Assembly (NCBI GenBank): GCA_041984585.1 | Contig: JBHIXX010000051.1 | Span: 1-13,666, forward strand | Reading direction: 5' to 3' | DNA from: Pseudolysinimonas_A sp041984585 | GTDB lineage: Bacteria; Actinomycetota; Actinomycetes; Actinomycetales; Microbacteriaceae | Length of the DNA: 13,666 bases | Part shown: positions 7,740 through 13,666 of the stretch, one piece after another | Position numbering within the stretch: position 1 is the first letter of the stretch | How the letters are laid out: each line of letters opens with the position of its first letter | Position numbers and translations under genes: made by a program | Notes under the pieces: generated by a model | What the model saw: the letters and a program-made list of their open reading frames with translations, nothing else | The model's database searches: none | Told to the model about the DNA's origin: nothing

Positions 7740-8553
7740 CGCGACGGCCGAGCTGACCGGGGAGGGCGCCGCGGCGCCCGGGTTCTCGCTCGCCATCGAC
7801 GGGTTCGAGGGTCCGTTCGACCTGCTGCTGTCGCTCATCACCAAGCACGAGCTCGACATCACCGAGCTGTCGCTGTCGAAGGTGACCGACGAGTTCATCT
7901 CGTACCTGCACGGTCTCGACGCCGACCACCTCGACGAGGCGAGCGAGTTCATCGTCGTCGCGGCCACGCTGCTCGACCTGAAGGTCGCCGGCCTGCTGCC
8001 GCAGGGCGAGCTGGTCGACGCGGAGGACGTGGCGCTGCTCGAGGCGCGTGACCTGCTCTTCGCGCGCCTGCTGCAGTACCGCGCCTTCAAGGAGGCGTCG
8101 ACCTGGTTCTCCCGCCACCTCGAGGCGGAGGCGGGTCGGCACGCCCGCACGGTGCGGCTCGAGGACCGCTTCCGCAAGCGCACACCCGAACTCGTGTGGA
8201 CGCTCAGCGCCGACGACTTCGCGGCGCTCGCCGCGCTGGCCCTCGCGCCGCGCGACATCCCGGTCGTCGGGCTCGACCACCTGCACGCGCCGCTGGTCAG
8301 CATCCGCGAGCAGGCGGCGCACGTGGTGGCCACCCTGCGCCGCGGCGGGCCGGTGAGTTTCCGCGAGCTGATCGCGGGGGTGCAGCAGCGCGGGGTGGTC
8401 GTGGCGCGGTTCATCGCCGTGCTGGAGCTCTACCGGCACGCGGCGATCACCTTCGAGCAGATCGAGCCGCTCGGCGAGCTGACGCTCACCTGGGCCGCCG
8501 CGCACTGGAGCGACGACAGCCTCGCCACCCTGGGAGCCGATTACGATGCCTGA
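7723..8553 (+). CDS. scpA: Segregation and condensation protein A (kleisin)
   Basis: ScpA is the kleisin that bridges the heads of the SMC dimer and, with ScpB, forms the condensin that compacts and separates replicated chromosomes. The 276 residues open with the family signature GFEGPFDLLLSLITKHELDI, followed by VTDEFISYL and the N-terminal helical SMC-neck binding region (to about 110). A charged linker (EDRFRKRTPELVW) leads to a C-terminal winged helix (VSFRELIAGVQQRGVVVARFIAVLELYRHAAITFEQIE) that contacts the SMC head. No ATG exists near the start. GTG 7723 is supported by GGGAG at 7708-7712, 10 nt upstream, and overlaps the parA end by 17 nt in another frame, so translation is probably coupled. 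It also overlaps scpB by 8 nt, consistent with making the two condensin subunits together. The smc gene itself is not in the window. Confidence 0.95.
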   Translation: MAPSRSATAELTGEGAAAPGFSLAIDGFEGPFDLLLSLITKHELDITELSLSKVTDEFISYLHGLDADHLDEASEFIVVAATLLDLKVAGLLPQGELVDAEDVALLEARDLLFARLLQYRAFKEASTWFSRHLEAEAGRHARTVRLEDRFRKRTPELVWTLSADDFAALAALALAPRDIPVVGLDHLHAPLVSIREQAAHVVATLRRGGPVSFRELIAGVQQRGVVVARFIAVLELYRHAAITFEQIEPLGELTLTWAAAHWSDDSLATLGADYDA

Positions 8554-9229
8554 GGCCATGACCGACGACACCTCCGTGACCGACGACACCTCCGTGACCG
8601 ACGAGACCGCGACGACCGACGAGGCGACCCCCGCGGCCGAGGGCGGGACCGCCGGGGAGGCGCCCGCGAAGCCGGCGATCGCCGACCTGGAGCGGGCGCT
8701 CGAGGCGATCTTCGCCGTCGCCGACGAGCCGCTGCCTCTGGTCACCCTCGCCTCCACGCTCGGAGTGCCGATCCCGGCGGTGCGTCAGTCGATCGAGCGG
8801 CTGGTCGCCGACTACGACGGCGCCGACGGCGGCCCGGTGCGCGGCTTCGAGCTGCGCGAGGTGGGCGGCGGATGGCGTCTCTACGTGCGTGCCGAGCACG
8901 ACGACGTGGTGCGCCAGTTCGTGATGTCACAGAACCCGTCGCGCCTGTCGCAGGCCGCGCTCGAGACGCTCGCGGTGATCGCCTACAAGCAGCCGATCAG
9001 CCGCGGCGCGATCGCGTCCATCCGCGCCGTCAACGTCGACTCGGTGGTGCGCACCCTGGTCAGCCGCAGCCTCATCCAGGAGGCGTTCACCGATCCGGAG
9101 ACCGGCGCGATCCACTACGAGACGACGCCGATGCTGCTGACGTCGCTCGGTATCAACTCGATCGAGGAGCTCCCGCCGATCTCGCCGCTCCTCCCCGACG
9201 GGATGGACGGCTTCGATGAGCGCACCTGA
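8546..9229 (+). CDS. scpB: Segregation and condensation protein B
   Basis: ScpB dimers bind the central part of ScpA and regulate the SMC-ScpAB condensin. The 227-residue product has a ~45-residue acidic Thr/Asp/Glu-rich N-terminal tail. Two winged-helix domains follow: ADLERALEAIFAVADEPLPLVTLASTLGVP, and QAALETLAVIAYKQPISRGAIASIRAVNVDSVVRTLVSRSLIQE. The family line TTPMLLTSLGINSIEELPP is near the end. The usual ScpB lacks most of the acidic tail. Two starts are possible: ATG 8546, with GGGAG at 8532-8536 spaced 9 nt, and ATG 8558, four codons later; the first is better placed for the ribosome. It overlaps scpA by 8 nt and the pseudouridine synthase gene by 14 nt. The tail carries an exact 18-bp tandem duplication. 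Confidence 0.94.
   Translation: MPEAMTDDTSVTDDTSVTDETATTDEATPAAEGGTAGEAPAKPAIADLERALEAIFAVADEPLPLVTLASTLGVPIPAVRQSIERLVADYDGADGGPVRGFELREVGGGWRLYVRAEHDDVVRQFVMSQNPSRLSQAALETLAVIAYKQPISRGAIASIRAVNVDSVVRTLVSRSLIQEAFTDPETGAIHYETTPMLLTSLGINSIEELPPISPLLPDGMDGFDERT
8561..8596. repeat. Exact 18-bp tandem duplication in the scpB N-terminal tail
   Basis: ACCGACGACACCTCCGTG occurs twice back to back (8561-8578 and 8579-8596), encoding TDDTSV twice. A diverged third copy (TDETAT) and a partial fourth (TDEA) follow. The unit is six codons, so gain or loss keeps the frame. Identity at every wobble position suggests a recent event. The encoded tail is probably disordered and tolerant of length change. Confidence 0.85.
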
Positions 9230-10001
9230 GCCCCGGTCCGACGGGGAGCGGCTGCAGAAGGTGCTCGCCGCCGCTGGCGTCGCGTCGCGGCGGGCGAGCG
9301 AGCAGCTCATCGCCGCGGGCCGGGTGACGGTCAACGGCGAGGTCGTCGACGAGCTGGGCTCGCGCATCGACCCGGCGGTCGACAAGGTCGCCGTCGACGG
9401 CACCGCCGTGCAGCTCGACGTCGACAAGCGCTACGTGATGCTCAACAAGCCGACCGGCGTGGTGAGCACGATGAAGGACGAGCGCGGCCGTCCCGACCTG
9501 CGCGAGTTCGCCGTCGACTACGAGGAGCGGCTGTTCAACGTCGGCCGCCTCGACGCCGACACGAGCGGCCTGCTCGTTCTCACCAACGACGGCGAGCTGG
9601 CGCAGGTGCTGGCGCATCCGTCGTTCGGGGTCGAGAAGACCTACATCGCGACGGTGCGCGGCATCGTCAAGCCGGCGACCCTCCGCACGCTCACCGCGGG
9701 ACTCGAGTTGGACGACGGCCCGATCGCCGCCGACCGGGCGAAGCTCGTCGGCGAGCCGTCGCGGGGGAAGAGCATCGTCGAGGTCACGCTGCACTCCGGC
9801 CGCAACCGCATCGTGCGGCGCATGCTCGCCGCCGTCGGCCACCCGGTGCTCGAGCTGGTGCGCCGCCAGTTCGGTCCGCTGCACCTGGGTCCGCTGCCGC
9901 TCGGCCGCAGCCGGGAGTTGACTACACTCGAGGTCGGCCGGCTTCTCACGCTGGCCCGTGAGCCCTCCGCCGCTCCGTCTCCGCCTTCTCCAGGCTCCTG
10001 A
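9216..10001 (+). CDS. rluB: 23S rRNA pseudouridine synthase, RluB/RsuA family
   Basis: It isomerises a specific uridine to pseudouridine in rRNA; by family and position next to scpB the target is probably in 23S rRNA helix 89 (RluB-like), but RsuA-family specificity cannot be settled by eye. The 261-residue protein has an N-terminal S4 RNA-binding domain (ERLQKVLAAAGVASRRASEQLIAAGRVTVNG, about 8-55). The catalytic domain includes VMLNKPTGVVST, the active-site motif GRLDADTSGLLVLTNDGEL with catalytic Asp113, KTYIATVRG and LHSGRNRIVRRMLAAVGHPV. A short Pro/Ser tail ends the protein. ATG 9216 overlaps scpB by 14 nt, placing it in the parA-scpAB operon. Residues 235-238 use the unusual codon run TTG ACT ACA CTC, which also spells a TACACT promoter-like box. 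Confidence 0.92.
   Translation: MSAPEPRSDGERLQKVLAAAGVASRRASEQLIAAGRVTVNGEVVDELGSRIDPAVDKVAVDGTAVQLDVDKRYVMLNKPTGVVSTMKDERGRPDLREFAVDYEERLFNVGRLDADTSGLLVLTNDGELAQVLAHPSFGVEKTYIATVRGIVKPATLRTLTAGLELDDGPIAADRAKLVGEPSRGKSIVEVTLHSGRNRIVRRMLAAVGHPVLELVRRQFGPLHLGPLPLGRSRELTTLEVGRLLTLAREPSAAPSPPSPGS
9923..9928 (+). promoter_or_regulatory. Possible internal promoter in the rluB 3' end, serving tyrA-cmk-der
   Basis: TACACT fits TANNNT and recurs exactly in the parA promoter. It is spelled by codons unusual for this GC-rich window (TTG ACT ACA at 9918-9926), suggesting selection on DNA rather than protein. Transcription start would be near 9935, giving a leader of about 75 nt to the tyrA ATG at 10010. 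That leader contains the inverted repeat CTCACG-CTGGCC-CGTGAG (9945-9962). No -35 match is seen at 17 nt. Confidence 0.35.
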
Positions 10002-10009
10002 GGATCCCC

Positions 10010-11101
10010 ATGACCGCCGCCCGCACCCGCGCCCTCGTGCGCATCGTCGGCACCGGCCTGCTCGGCACCTCGCTGGGGCTCGCGCTGCGCGAGCGCGGCG
10101 TCGAGGTGGTGCTCGCCAACCGGTCGCCCGGCGCGCTGCGGCTCGCGATCGACTACGGCGCGGGCCGCGCGGCGCGCGACGGCGACGCCCCCGGGATCGT
10201 CGTGGTGGCCACCTCGCCCGACTCGACCGCCGCGGTGGTCGCCGCCGAGCTGGAGGCGCATCCGGATGCACTGGTGACGGATGTCGCGAGCGTGAAGGCC
10301 GGCATCCTGGCCGATCTGCGCGACCGCGGCGCCGACGTCGCCCGCTACCTCGGCTCGCACCCGATGGCGGGGCGGGAGCGCTCCGGCGTGATGGCGGCGC
10401 GCGCCGACCTGTTCACCGGACGACCCTGGGTGGTGGCGCCGCACGCCGGATCCACCGACGACCAGATCCGGGCGCTCGAGGACCTCGCGCTCGACGTGGA
10501 GGCGGCGCCGGTGCGGATGGATCCCGACGCGCACGACCGCGCCGTCGCGCTCGTCTCGCACGTGCCGCAGGTGGTGGCGTCGCTGCTGGCCGCGCGGCTG
10601 ATCGGCGCCTCCGACCCGGCGACCGGCCTCGCCGGCGGGGGAGTGCGCGACACGACCCGGATCGCCGCATCCGACCCCGCGCTCTGGGTGCAGATCCTCT
10701 CCGCGAACGCGGCCCCGGTGGTCGAGCTGCTCGCGGCCTACCGCGACGACCTCGACGCGCTCATCGCGGCGCTCGCCGATCCGGAGGCGCCGGGTGCCCC
10801 GAGCACCATCGCCTCGGCGCTGGCCCGCGGCAACGACGGCGTCGCGCGGCTCCCGGGCAAGCACGGCGGCTCGACCCGGTTCGCGTCGCTCGTCGTGCAG
10901 GTCGACGACCGCCCCGGCGAGCTGGCGCGCCTGCTCACCGAGATCGGCGAGGAGGGGGTCAACATGGAGGACCTGCACCTCGAGCACTCGCCCGGCGCGC
11001 AGATCGGGTTCGCCGAGATCGCCGTGCTGCCCGAGGCGGCCCCGCGGCTGGCCGAGGCGCTGGAGGCGCGCGGCTGGCATCTGGCGGAGGGCGGACGATG
11101 A
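10010..11101 (+). CDS. tyrA: Prephenate dehydrogenase with C-terminal ACT domain
   Basis: It oxidatively decarboxylates prephenate to 4-hydroxyphenylpyruvate with NAD(P)+, the committed step to tyrosine. The 363 residues contain an N-terminal Rossmann fold (RIVGTGLLGTSLGLALRERG, nucleotide loop at 14-19), VTDVASVK, and the substrate-site motif GSHPMAGRERSGV with conserved His117. The helical dimerisation domain has DPDAHDRAVALVSHVPQVVASLLA. A C-terminal ACT domain from about residue 288 (RFASLVVQVDDRPGELARLLTEIGEEGVNMEDLHLEH) probably binds tyrosine for feedback inhibition. Asp at the loop's specificity position is not evident (VVLANRS follows), which would permit NADP+, but this is only suggestive. 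ATG 10010 follows rluB by 8 nt with AGGA at 10001-10004. The end overlaps cmk as ATGA. Placement between rluB and cmk recurs in Micrococcales and has no obvious pathway link to them. Confidence 0.94.
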   Translation: MTAARTRALVRIVGTGLLGTSLGLALRERGVEVVLANRSPGALRLAIDYGAGRAARDGDAPGIVVVATSPDSTAAVVAAELEAHPDALVTDVASVKAGILADLRDRGADVARYLGSHPMAGRERSGVMAARADLFTGRPWVVAPHAGSTDDQIRALEDLALDVEAAPVRMDPDAHDRAVALVSHVPQVVASLLAARLIGASDPATGLAGGGVRDTTRIAASDPALWVQILSANAAPVVELLAAYRDDLDALIAALADPEAPGAPSTIASALARGNDGVARLPGKHGGSTRFASLVVQVDDRPGELARLLTEIGEEGVNMEDLHLEHSPGAQIGFAEIAVLPEAAPRLAEALEARGWHLAEGGR

Positions 11102-11811
11102 GCGACCGGCGCGACCCGGGCGACGCGATCCGCGATCCGCACGGCCCGCTCGTGGTGGCGGTCGACGGCCCCGCCGGCAGCGGCAAGTCGAGCGTCAGCC
11201 GCGCGGCGGCGACCCGGCTCGGCTTCGACTTCCTCGACACCGGCGCGGCCTACCGCGCCCTCACCTGGCGCGCGCTCGAGGAGGGCGTCGACCCGGAGGA
11301 CGCGGATGCGGTGATCGGCCTGGCCGACTCGCTCGGCTACGCGACCGAGGCGCGCCCCGACGGCACCGTGGTGCGGGTGCGCGACACCGACGTGACCCGC
11401 GCCATCCGCGAGCCGCGGGTGAGCGCGGTGGTCAGCGTCGTGGCGCGGATCCCCGAGGTGCGGGTGCGGCTGAACGACATGTTCCGGCACACGATGGCGC
11501 ACACGTCGGCGCCGGGCGTGGTGGCGGAGGGGCGCGACATCACCACGGTGGTCGCGCCGGACGCGCCGGTGCGCATCCTGCTGACGGCCGACGAGGCGGT
11601 GCGCATCGCCCGCCGCGCGCGCGACCTCGACGGCGACGCGGCGGCCGCGGCGGCGCTCACCGAGCGCGACCGGGCCGACCGGCAGGTGGTCGACTTCATG
11701 ACGGCGGCACCCGGGGTGGCGACGGTCGACTCGACCCACCTCGACTTCGATCAGACGGTGCAGGCGGTGCTCGACCTGGTCGAGCGCGTGCGGCACGGAG
11801 GGACCACATGA
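11098..11811 (+). CDS. cmk: Cytidylate kinase
   Basis: It phosphorylates CMP and dCMP with ATP, recycling nucleotides released by RNA and lipid turnover. The 237-residue product has the P-loop DGPAGSGKSS (23-32), the nucleoside-binding DTGAAYRAL (47-55), the insert EPRVSAVVSVVARIPEVR, EGRDITTVVAPDAPVRILLTA (144-164), an Arg-rich lid (RIARRARDL) and the closing DRADRQVVDF...VDSTHLDFDQTV. Two positions differ from the textbook motif: DTGAMYR reads DTGAAYR, and EGRDIGTVV reads EGRDITTVV. The catalytic Lys, Asp and Arg are kept, so activity is expected. A 15-residue Asp/Arg-rich extension precedes the first strand. ATG 11098 overlaps the tyrA stop (ATGA) and the stop overlaps der's ATG, both marks of coupling. 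The cmk-der pairing is widespread in Gram-positive bacteria. A longer upstream frame exists but lies within tyrA. Confidence 0.95.
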   Translation: MSDRRDPGDAIRDPHGPLVVAVDGPAGSGKSSVSRAAATRLGFDFLDTGAAYRALTWRALEEGVDPEDADAVIGLADSLGYATEARPDGTVVRVRDTDVTRAIREPRVSAVVSVVARIPEVRVRLNDMFRHTMAHTSAPGVVAEGRDITTVVAPDAPVRILLTADEAVRIARRARDLDGDAAAAAALTERDRADRQVVDFMTAAPGVATVDSTHLDFDQTVQAVLDLVERVRHGGTT

Positions 11812-13367
11812 GCGAGCGCGATCCGGAGACTCCGGCCGACGGCGACTTCGACGCCGACGCGATCCCCGAGCTGGGTGAGGCCGCCGCCGCGGAGCTGGCG
11901 GCCGTCGACGAGGAGCTGGCCGAGCAGCGCGCCGCGTCGCTGCGCGCGGGACTGGCCGACTACGAGCTCGACGACGAGGACCTCGACCTGCTCGACGCGA
12001 CGGTCGACGAGGAGGGCGGGCTCACCTACCTGCCCGCCCTGCCGGTGCTCGCCATCGTCGGGCGCCCGAACGTCGGCAAGTCGGCGCTGGTGAACCGCAT
12101 CCTGGGCCGCCGCGAGGCGGTCGTCGAGGACGTCCCCGGCGTGACGCGCGACCGCGTCTCGTACAAGGCCGAGTGGATGGGGCGCCGGTTCACGCTGGTC
12201 GACACCGGCGGCTGGGAGCCCGACGCCCGCGGCATCGACGCGAGCGTCGCGGCGCAGGCGGAGGTCGCGGTCGATCTGGCAGACGCGGTGCTGTTCGTCG
12301 TCGACGTGAACGTGGGCGCGACCGCGACCGACGAGCACGTGGTGCGGATGCTGCGCGCGTCGAAGAAGCCCGTGATCCTCGTGGCCAACAAGGCCGACGA
12401 CGCGATCAAGGATCCCGAGGCGGCGGTGCTCTGGGGACTGGGCCTCGGCGAGCCGTGGCCGGTTTCGGCGCTGCACGGCCGCGGCGTCGCCGACGTGCTC
12501 GATCACGTCATGTCGGTGCTGCCCGAGGTGTCGGCGGTGGCGAAGCAGGAGATCGGCGGCCCGCGCCGGGTCGCCATCCTGGGCCGGCCGAACGTGGGCA
12601 AGTCGAGCCTGCTCAACAAGGCGGCGGGCGAGGAGCGTGTCGTCGTCAACGAGATGGCCGGCACGACCCGCGACCCGGTCGACGAGCAGATCGAGCTGGC
12701 CGGCAAGGTGTGGACGTTCGTCGACACGGCCGGCATCCGCAAGCGGGTGCACCTGCAGCAGGGCGCCGACTTCTACGCCTCGCTGCGCACCGCGGCGGCG
12801 CTCGAGAAGGCGGAGGTCGCCGTCGTCGTGATCGACGTGACCGAGCCGATCTCGGTGCAGGACCTGCGCATCATCGACCTCGTGCTCGAATCGGGGCGGG
12901 CGCTGGTGATCGCCTACAACAAGTGGGACCTGATCGACAGCCCGGACGTCGCGTTCGGCGACCGTCGGCGCTACCTGGAGACCGAGATCGAGCGCGACCT
13001 GGCCCACGTGGCGTGGGCGCCGCGGGTCAACATCTCGGCCCGCACCGGGCGGCACCTCGACCGCCTCGTGCCCGCGCTGGAGCTCGCGCTGGAGAGCTGG
13101 GACACCCGCATCCCCACCGGCAAGTTCAACGCCCTCATCGCCGAGCTCACGGCGGAGCACCCGCACCCGGTGCGCGGCGGCAAGCAGCCGCGCATCCTGT
13201 TCGGCACGCAGGCCTCGACCCGCCCGCCGACCTTCGTGCTGTTCACGACCGGGTTCCTCGACCCCGGCTACCGCCGGTTCGTGCAGCGCCGACTGCGCGA
13301 GGTGTACGGATTCGAGGGCACGCCGATCGTCGTCAACATGCGGGTACGCGAGAAGCGCCGTCGCTGA
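11808..13367 (+). CDS. der: Ribosome assembly GTPase Der (EngA)
   Basis: Der is an essential double-GTPase needed for 50S subunit maturation. The 519-residue protein has two tandem G domains and a C-terminal KH-like domain. G domain 1: GRPNVGKS at 85-92, DTGG at 132-135, NKAD at 194-197. G domain 2: GRPNVGKS at 259-266, VDTAGIRKR, NKWD at 371-374, then ISARTG. The KH-like part runs to the basic end RVREKRRR and includes FGTQASTRPPTFVLFTT. The usual length is about 440-490. The excess is an ~75-residue N-terminal segment rich in Asp, Glu and Ala (DGDFDADAIPE through YELDDEDLDLLDATVDEEGG) before the first G domain; similar acidic extensions occur in actinobacterial homologues. ATG 11808 overlaps the cmk stop and has a strong GGAGGG at 11797-11802, 5 nt upstream. 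It is the last gene of the operon; a GC hairpin follows its stop. Confidence 0.96.
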   Translation: MSERDPETPADGDFDADAIPELGEAAAAELAAVDEELAEQRAASLRAGLADYELDDEDLDLLDATVDEEGGLTYLPALPVLAIVGRPNVGKSALVNRILGRREAVVEDVPGVTRDRVSYKAEWMGRRFTLVDTGGWEPDARGIDASVAAQAEVAVDLADAVLFVVDVNVGATATDEHVVRMLRASKKPVILVANKADDAIKDPEAAVLWGLGLGEPWPVSALHGRGVADVLDHVMSVLPEVSAVAKQEIGGPRRVAILGRPNVGKSSLLNKAAGEERVVVNEMAGTTRDPVDEQIELAGKVWTFVDTAGIRKRVHLQQGADFYASLRTAAALEKAEVAVVVIDVTEPISVQDLRIIDLVLESGRALVIAYNKWDLIDSPDVAFGDRRRYLETEIERDLAHVAWAPRVNISARTGRHLDRLVPALELALESWDTRIPTGKFNALIAELTAEHPHPVRGGKQPRILFGTQASTRPPTFVLFTTGFLDPGYRRFVQRRLREVYGFEGTPIVVNMRVREKRRR

Positions 13368-13377
13368 TGGCGGTCAC

Positions 13378-13397
13378 GGGCCCACTCCCCGGGGCCC
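13378..13397 (+). terminator. Possible terminator after der
   Basis: GGGCCC (13378-13383), loop ACTCCCCG, and GGGCCC (13392-13397) can form a six-pair all-GC stem 10 nt after the der stop. The overlapping CCCCGGGG (13387-13394) offers an alternative pairing. No U-tract follows. The position at the end of a seven-gene operon supports a termination role, but it also abuts the candidate promoter of the next gene. Confidence 0.4.
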
Positions 13398-13403
13398 TAG
13401 GAT
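13398..13403 (+). promoter_or_regulatory. Candidate -10 of the lipoprotein gene
   Basis: TAGGAT fits TANNNT. Transcription would begin near 13410, leaving an untranslated leader of about 60 nt before ATG 13471, in contrast to the leaderless layout of pyrG and parA. No -35 is recognisable because the expected place is occupied by the GC hairpin after der. Confidence 0.35.
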
Positions 13404-13410
13404 GAGCATG

Positions 13411-13431
13411 CCTCGACGACGTGCGTCGGGG
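13411..13431 (+). promoter_or_regulatory. Leader hairpin ahead of the lipoprotein gene
   Basis: CCTCGACG (13411-13418), loop ACGTG, and CGTCGGGG (13424-13431) pair over eight positions with a single G-U. If transcription starts near 13410, the hairpin would lie at the very 5' end of the mRNA, where it could stabilise it. It might instead be a second terminator for der. Confidence 0.35.
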
Positions 13432-13470
13432 CTCCGCGCCGTTCCGGCCCGATCACCTGGGGGATTCCCG

Positions 13471-13666
13471 ATGACCGTCGTCCGTCCGCTCGCCTTCGCC
13501 GCCCTGCTCGGCGCCGGCACGCTGCTGTCGGCCTGCACCTTCCTTCCGAGCGTCACTCCCGTCGACCCGGAGCCCGCGGGCCCGGACGACGGGCAGACCG
13601 AGCAGACGACCGGCGACGTGGTGTCGGCGGTCTGGGCCACGCGCGGCGACGAGGTGCTCGAGGGCG
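13471..13666 (+). CDS. N-terminus of a lipoprotein (truncated by window end)
   Basis: Sixty-five residues are visible and the frame is still open at the last base. ATG 13471 is preceded by GGGGGA at 13459-13464, 6 nt away. The protein begins MTVVRP, then a short hydrophobic stretch AFAALLGAGTLL and the lipobox LSAC with Cys22, the expected lipidation site, so the mature protein should be anchored to the outer face of the membrane. A Pro/Asp/Thr/Glu-rich linker (about 30-48) follows, then the start of a folded part (VVSAVWATRGDEVLEG). The visible part does not identify a family. It is separated from der by 103 nt with its own candidate promoter, so it is probably a new transcription unit. Confidence 0.85.
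   Translation, partial: MTVVRPLAFAALLGAGTLLSACTFLPSVTPVDPEPAGPDDGQTEQTTGDVVSAVWATRGDEVLEG

Noticed and set aside
6300..8414. Minus-strand open frame of 704 codons opposite xerD, parA and scpA
   Set aside because: It crosses three good plus-strand genes and the intergenic hairpin and shows no domain; a GC artefact.
13374..13640. Minus-strand ORF of 88 codons opposite the lipoprotein gene
   Set aside because: The plus strand has a Shine-Dalgarno, signal peptide and lipobox; the minus frame has no domain or ribosome site.

Overview
The window is high-GC, densely coded actinobacterial DNA. From about position 1005 to the end, the gene order nadK-recN-pyrG-NUDIX-xerD-parA-scpA-scpB-rluB-tyrA-cmk-der is the conserved housekeeping block of Actinobacteria. 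The tyrA between rluB and cmk, and recN followed directly by pyrG, fit Micrococcales, most likely Microbacteriaceae. That placement comes from synteny and protein character only.

Positions 1 to about 1005 look like a different locus. They hold the 3' end of a probable DICT-domain sensory protein, a tRNA-Ser(GGA) on the minus strand, and the first ~130 codons of a YlbL-type PDZ/Lon-like membrane protease. Near positions 995-1010 this reading frame passes without interruption into the C-terminal half of an NAD kinase, which lacks its GGDGT-bearing N-terminal domain. This is the most unusual feature of the window. I read it as most likely an assembly or library chimera, less likely a genomic deletion or recombination, and not as a designed fusion protein.

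The rest forms three translationally coupled groups. Group 1 is nadK fragment-recN (4-nt overlap). Group 2 is pyrG-NUDIX-xerD (overlaps of 4 and 20 nt), covering CTP synthesis, nucleotide-sugar clean-up and chromosome dimer resolution. Group 3 is parA-scpA-scpB-rluB-tyrA-cmk-der (overlaps or an 8-nt gap), covering chromosome segregation/condensation, rRNA modification, tyrosine synthesis, CMP recycling and ribosome assembly. The last 196 nt begin a lipoprotein gene that runs off the window.

The spacers hold most of the non-coding signal. recN-pyrG (187 nt) carries a degenerate 34-bp tandem repeat that begins inside the end of recN. pyrG and parA each have a TANNNT -10 box 7-8 nt before the start codon, suggesting leaderless mRNAs. 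The xerD-parA spacer holds a 9-bp-arm palindrome and a perfect 12-bp-stem hairpin directly upstream of the parA -10. A run of unusual codons near the end of rluB spells a TACACT box that could be an internal promoter for tyrA-cmk-der. I see no CRISPR array, insertion sequence, phage or defence genes.
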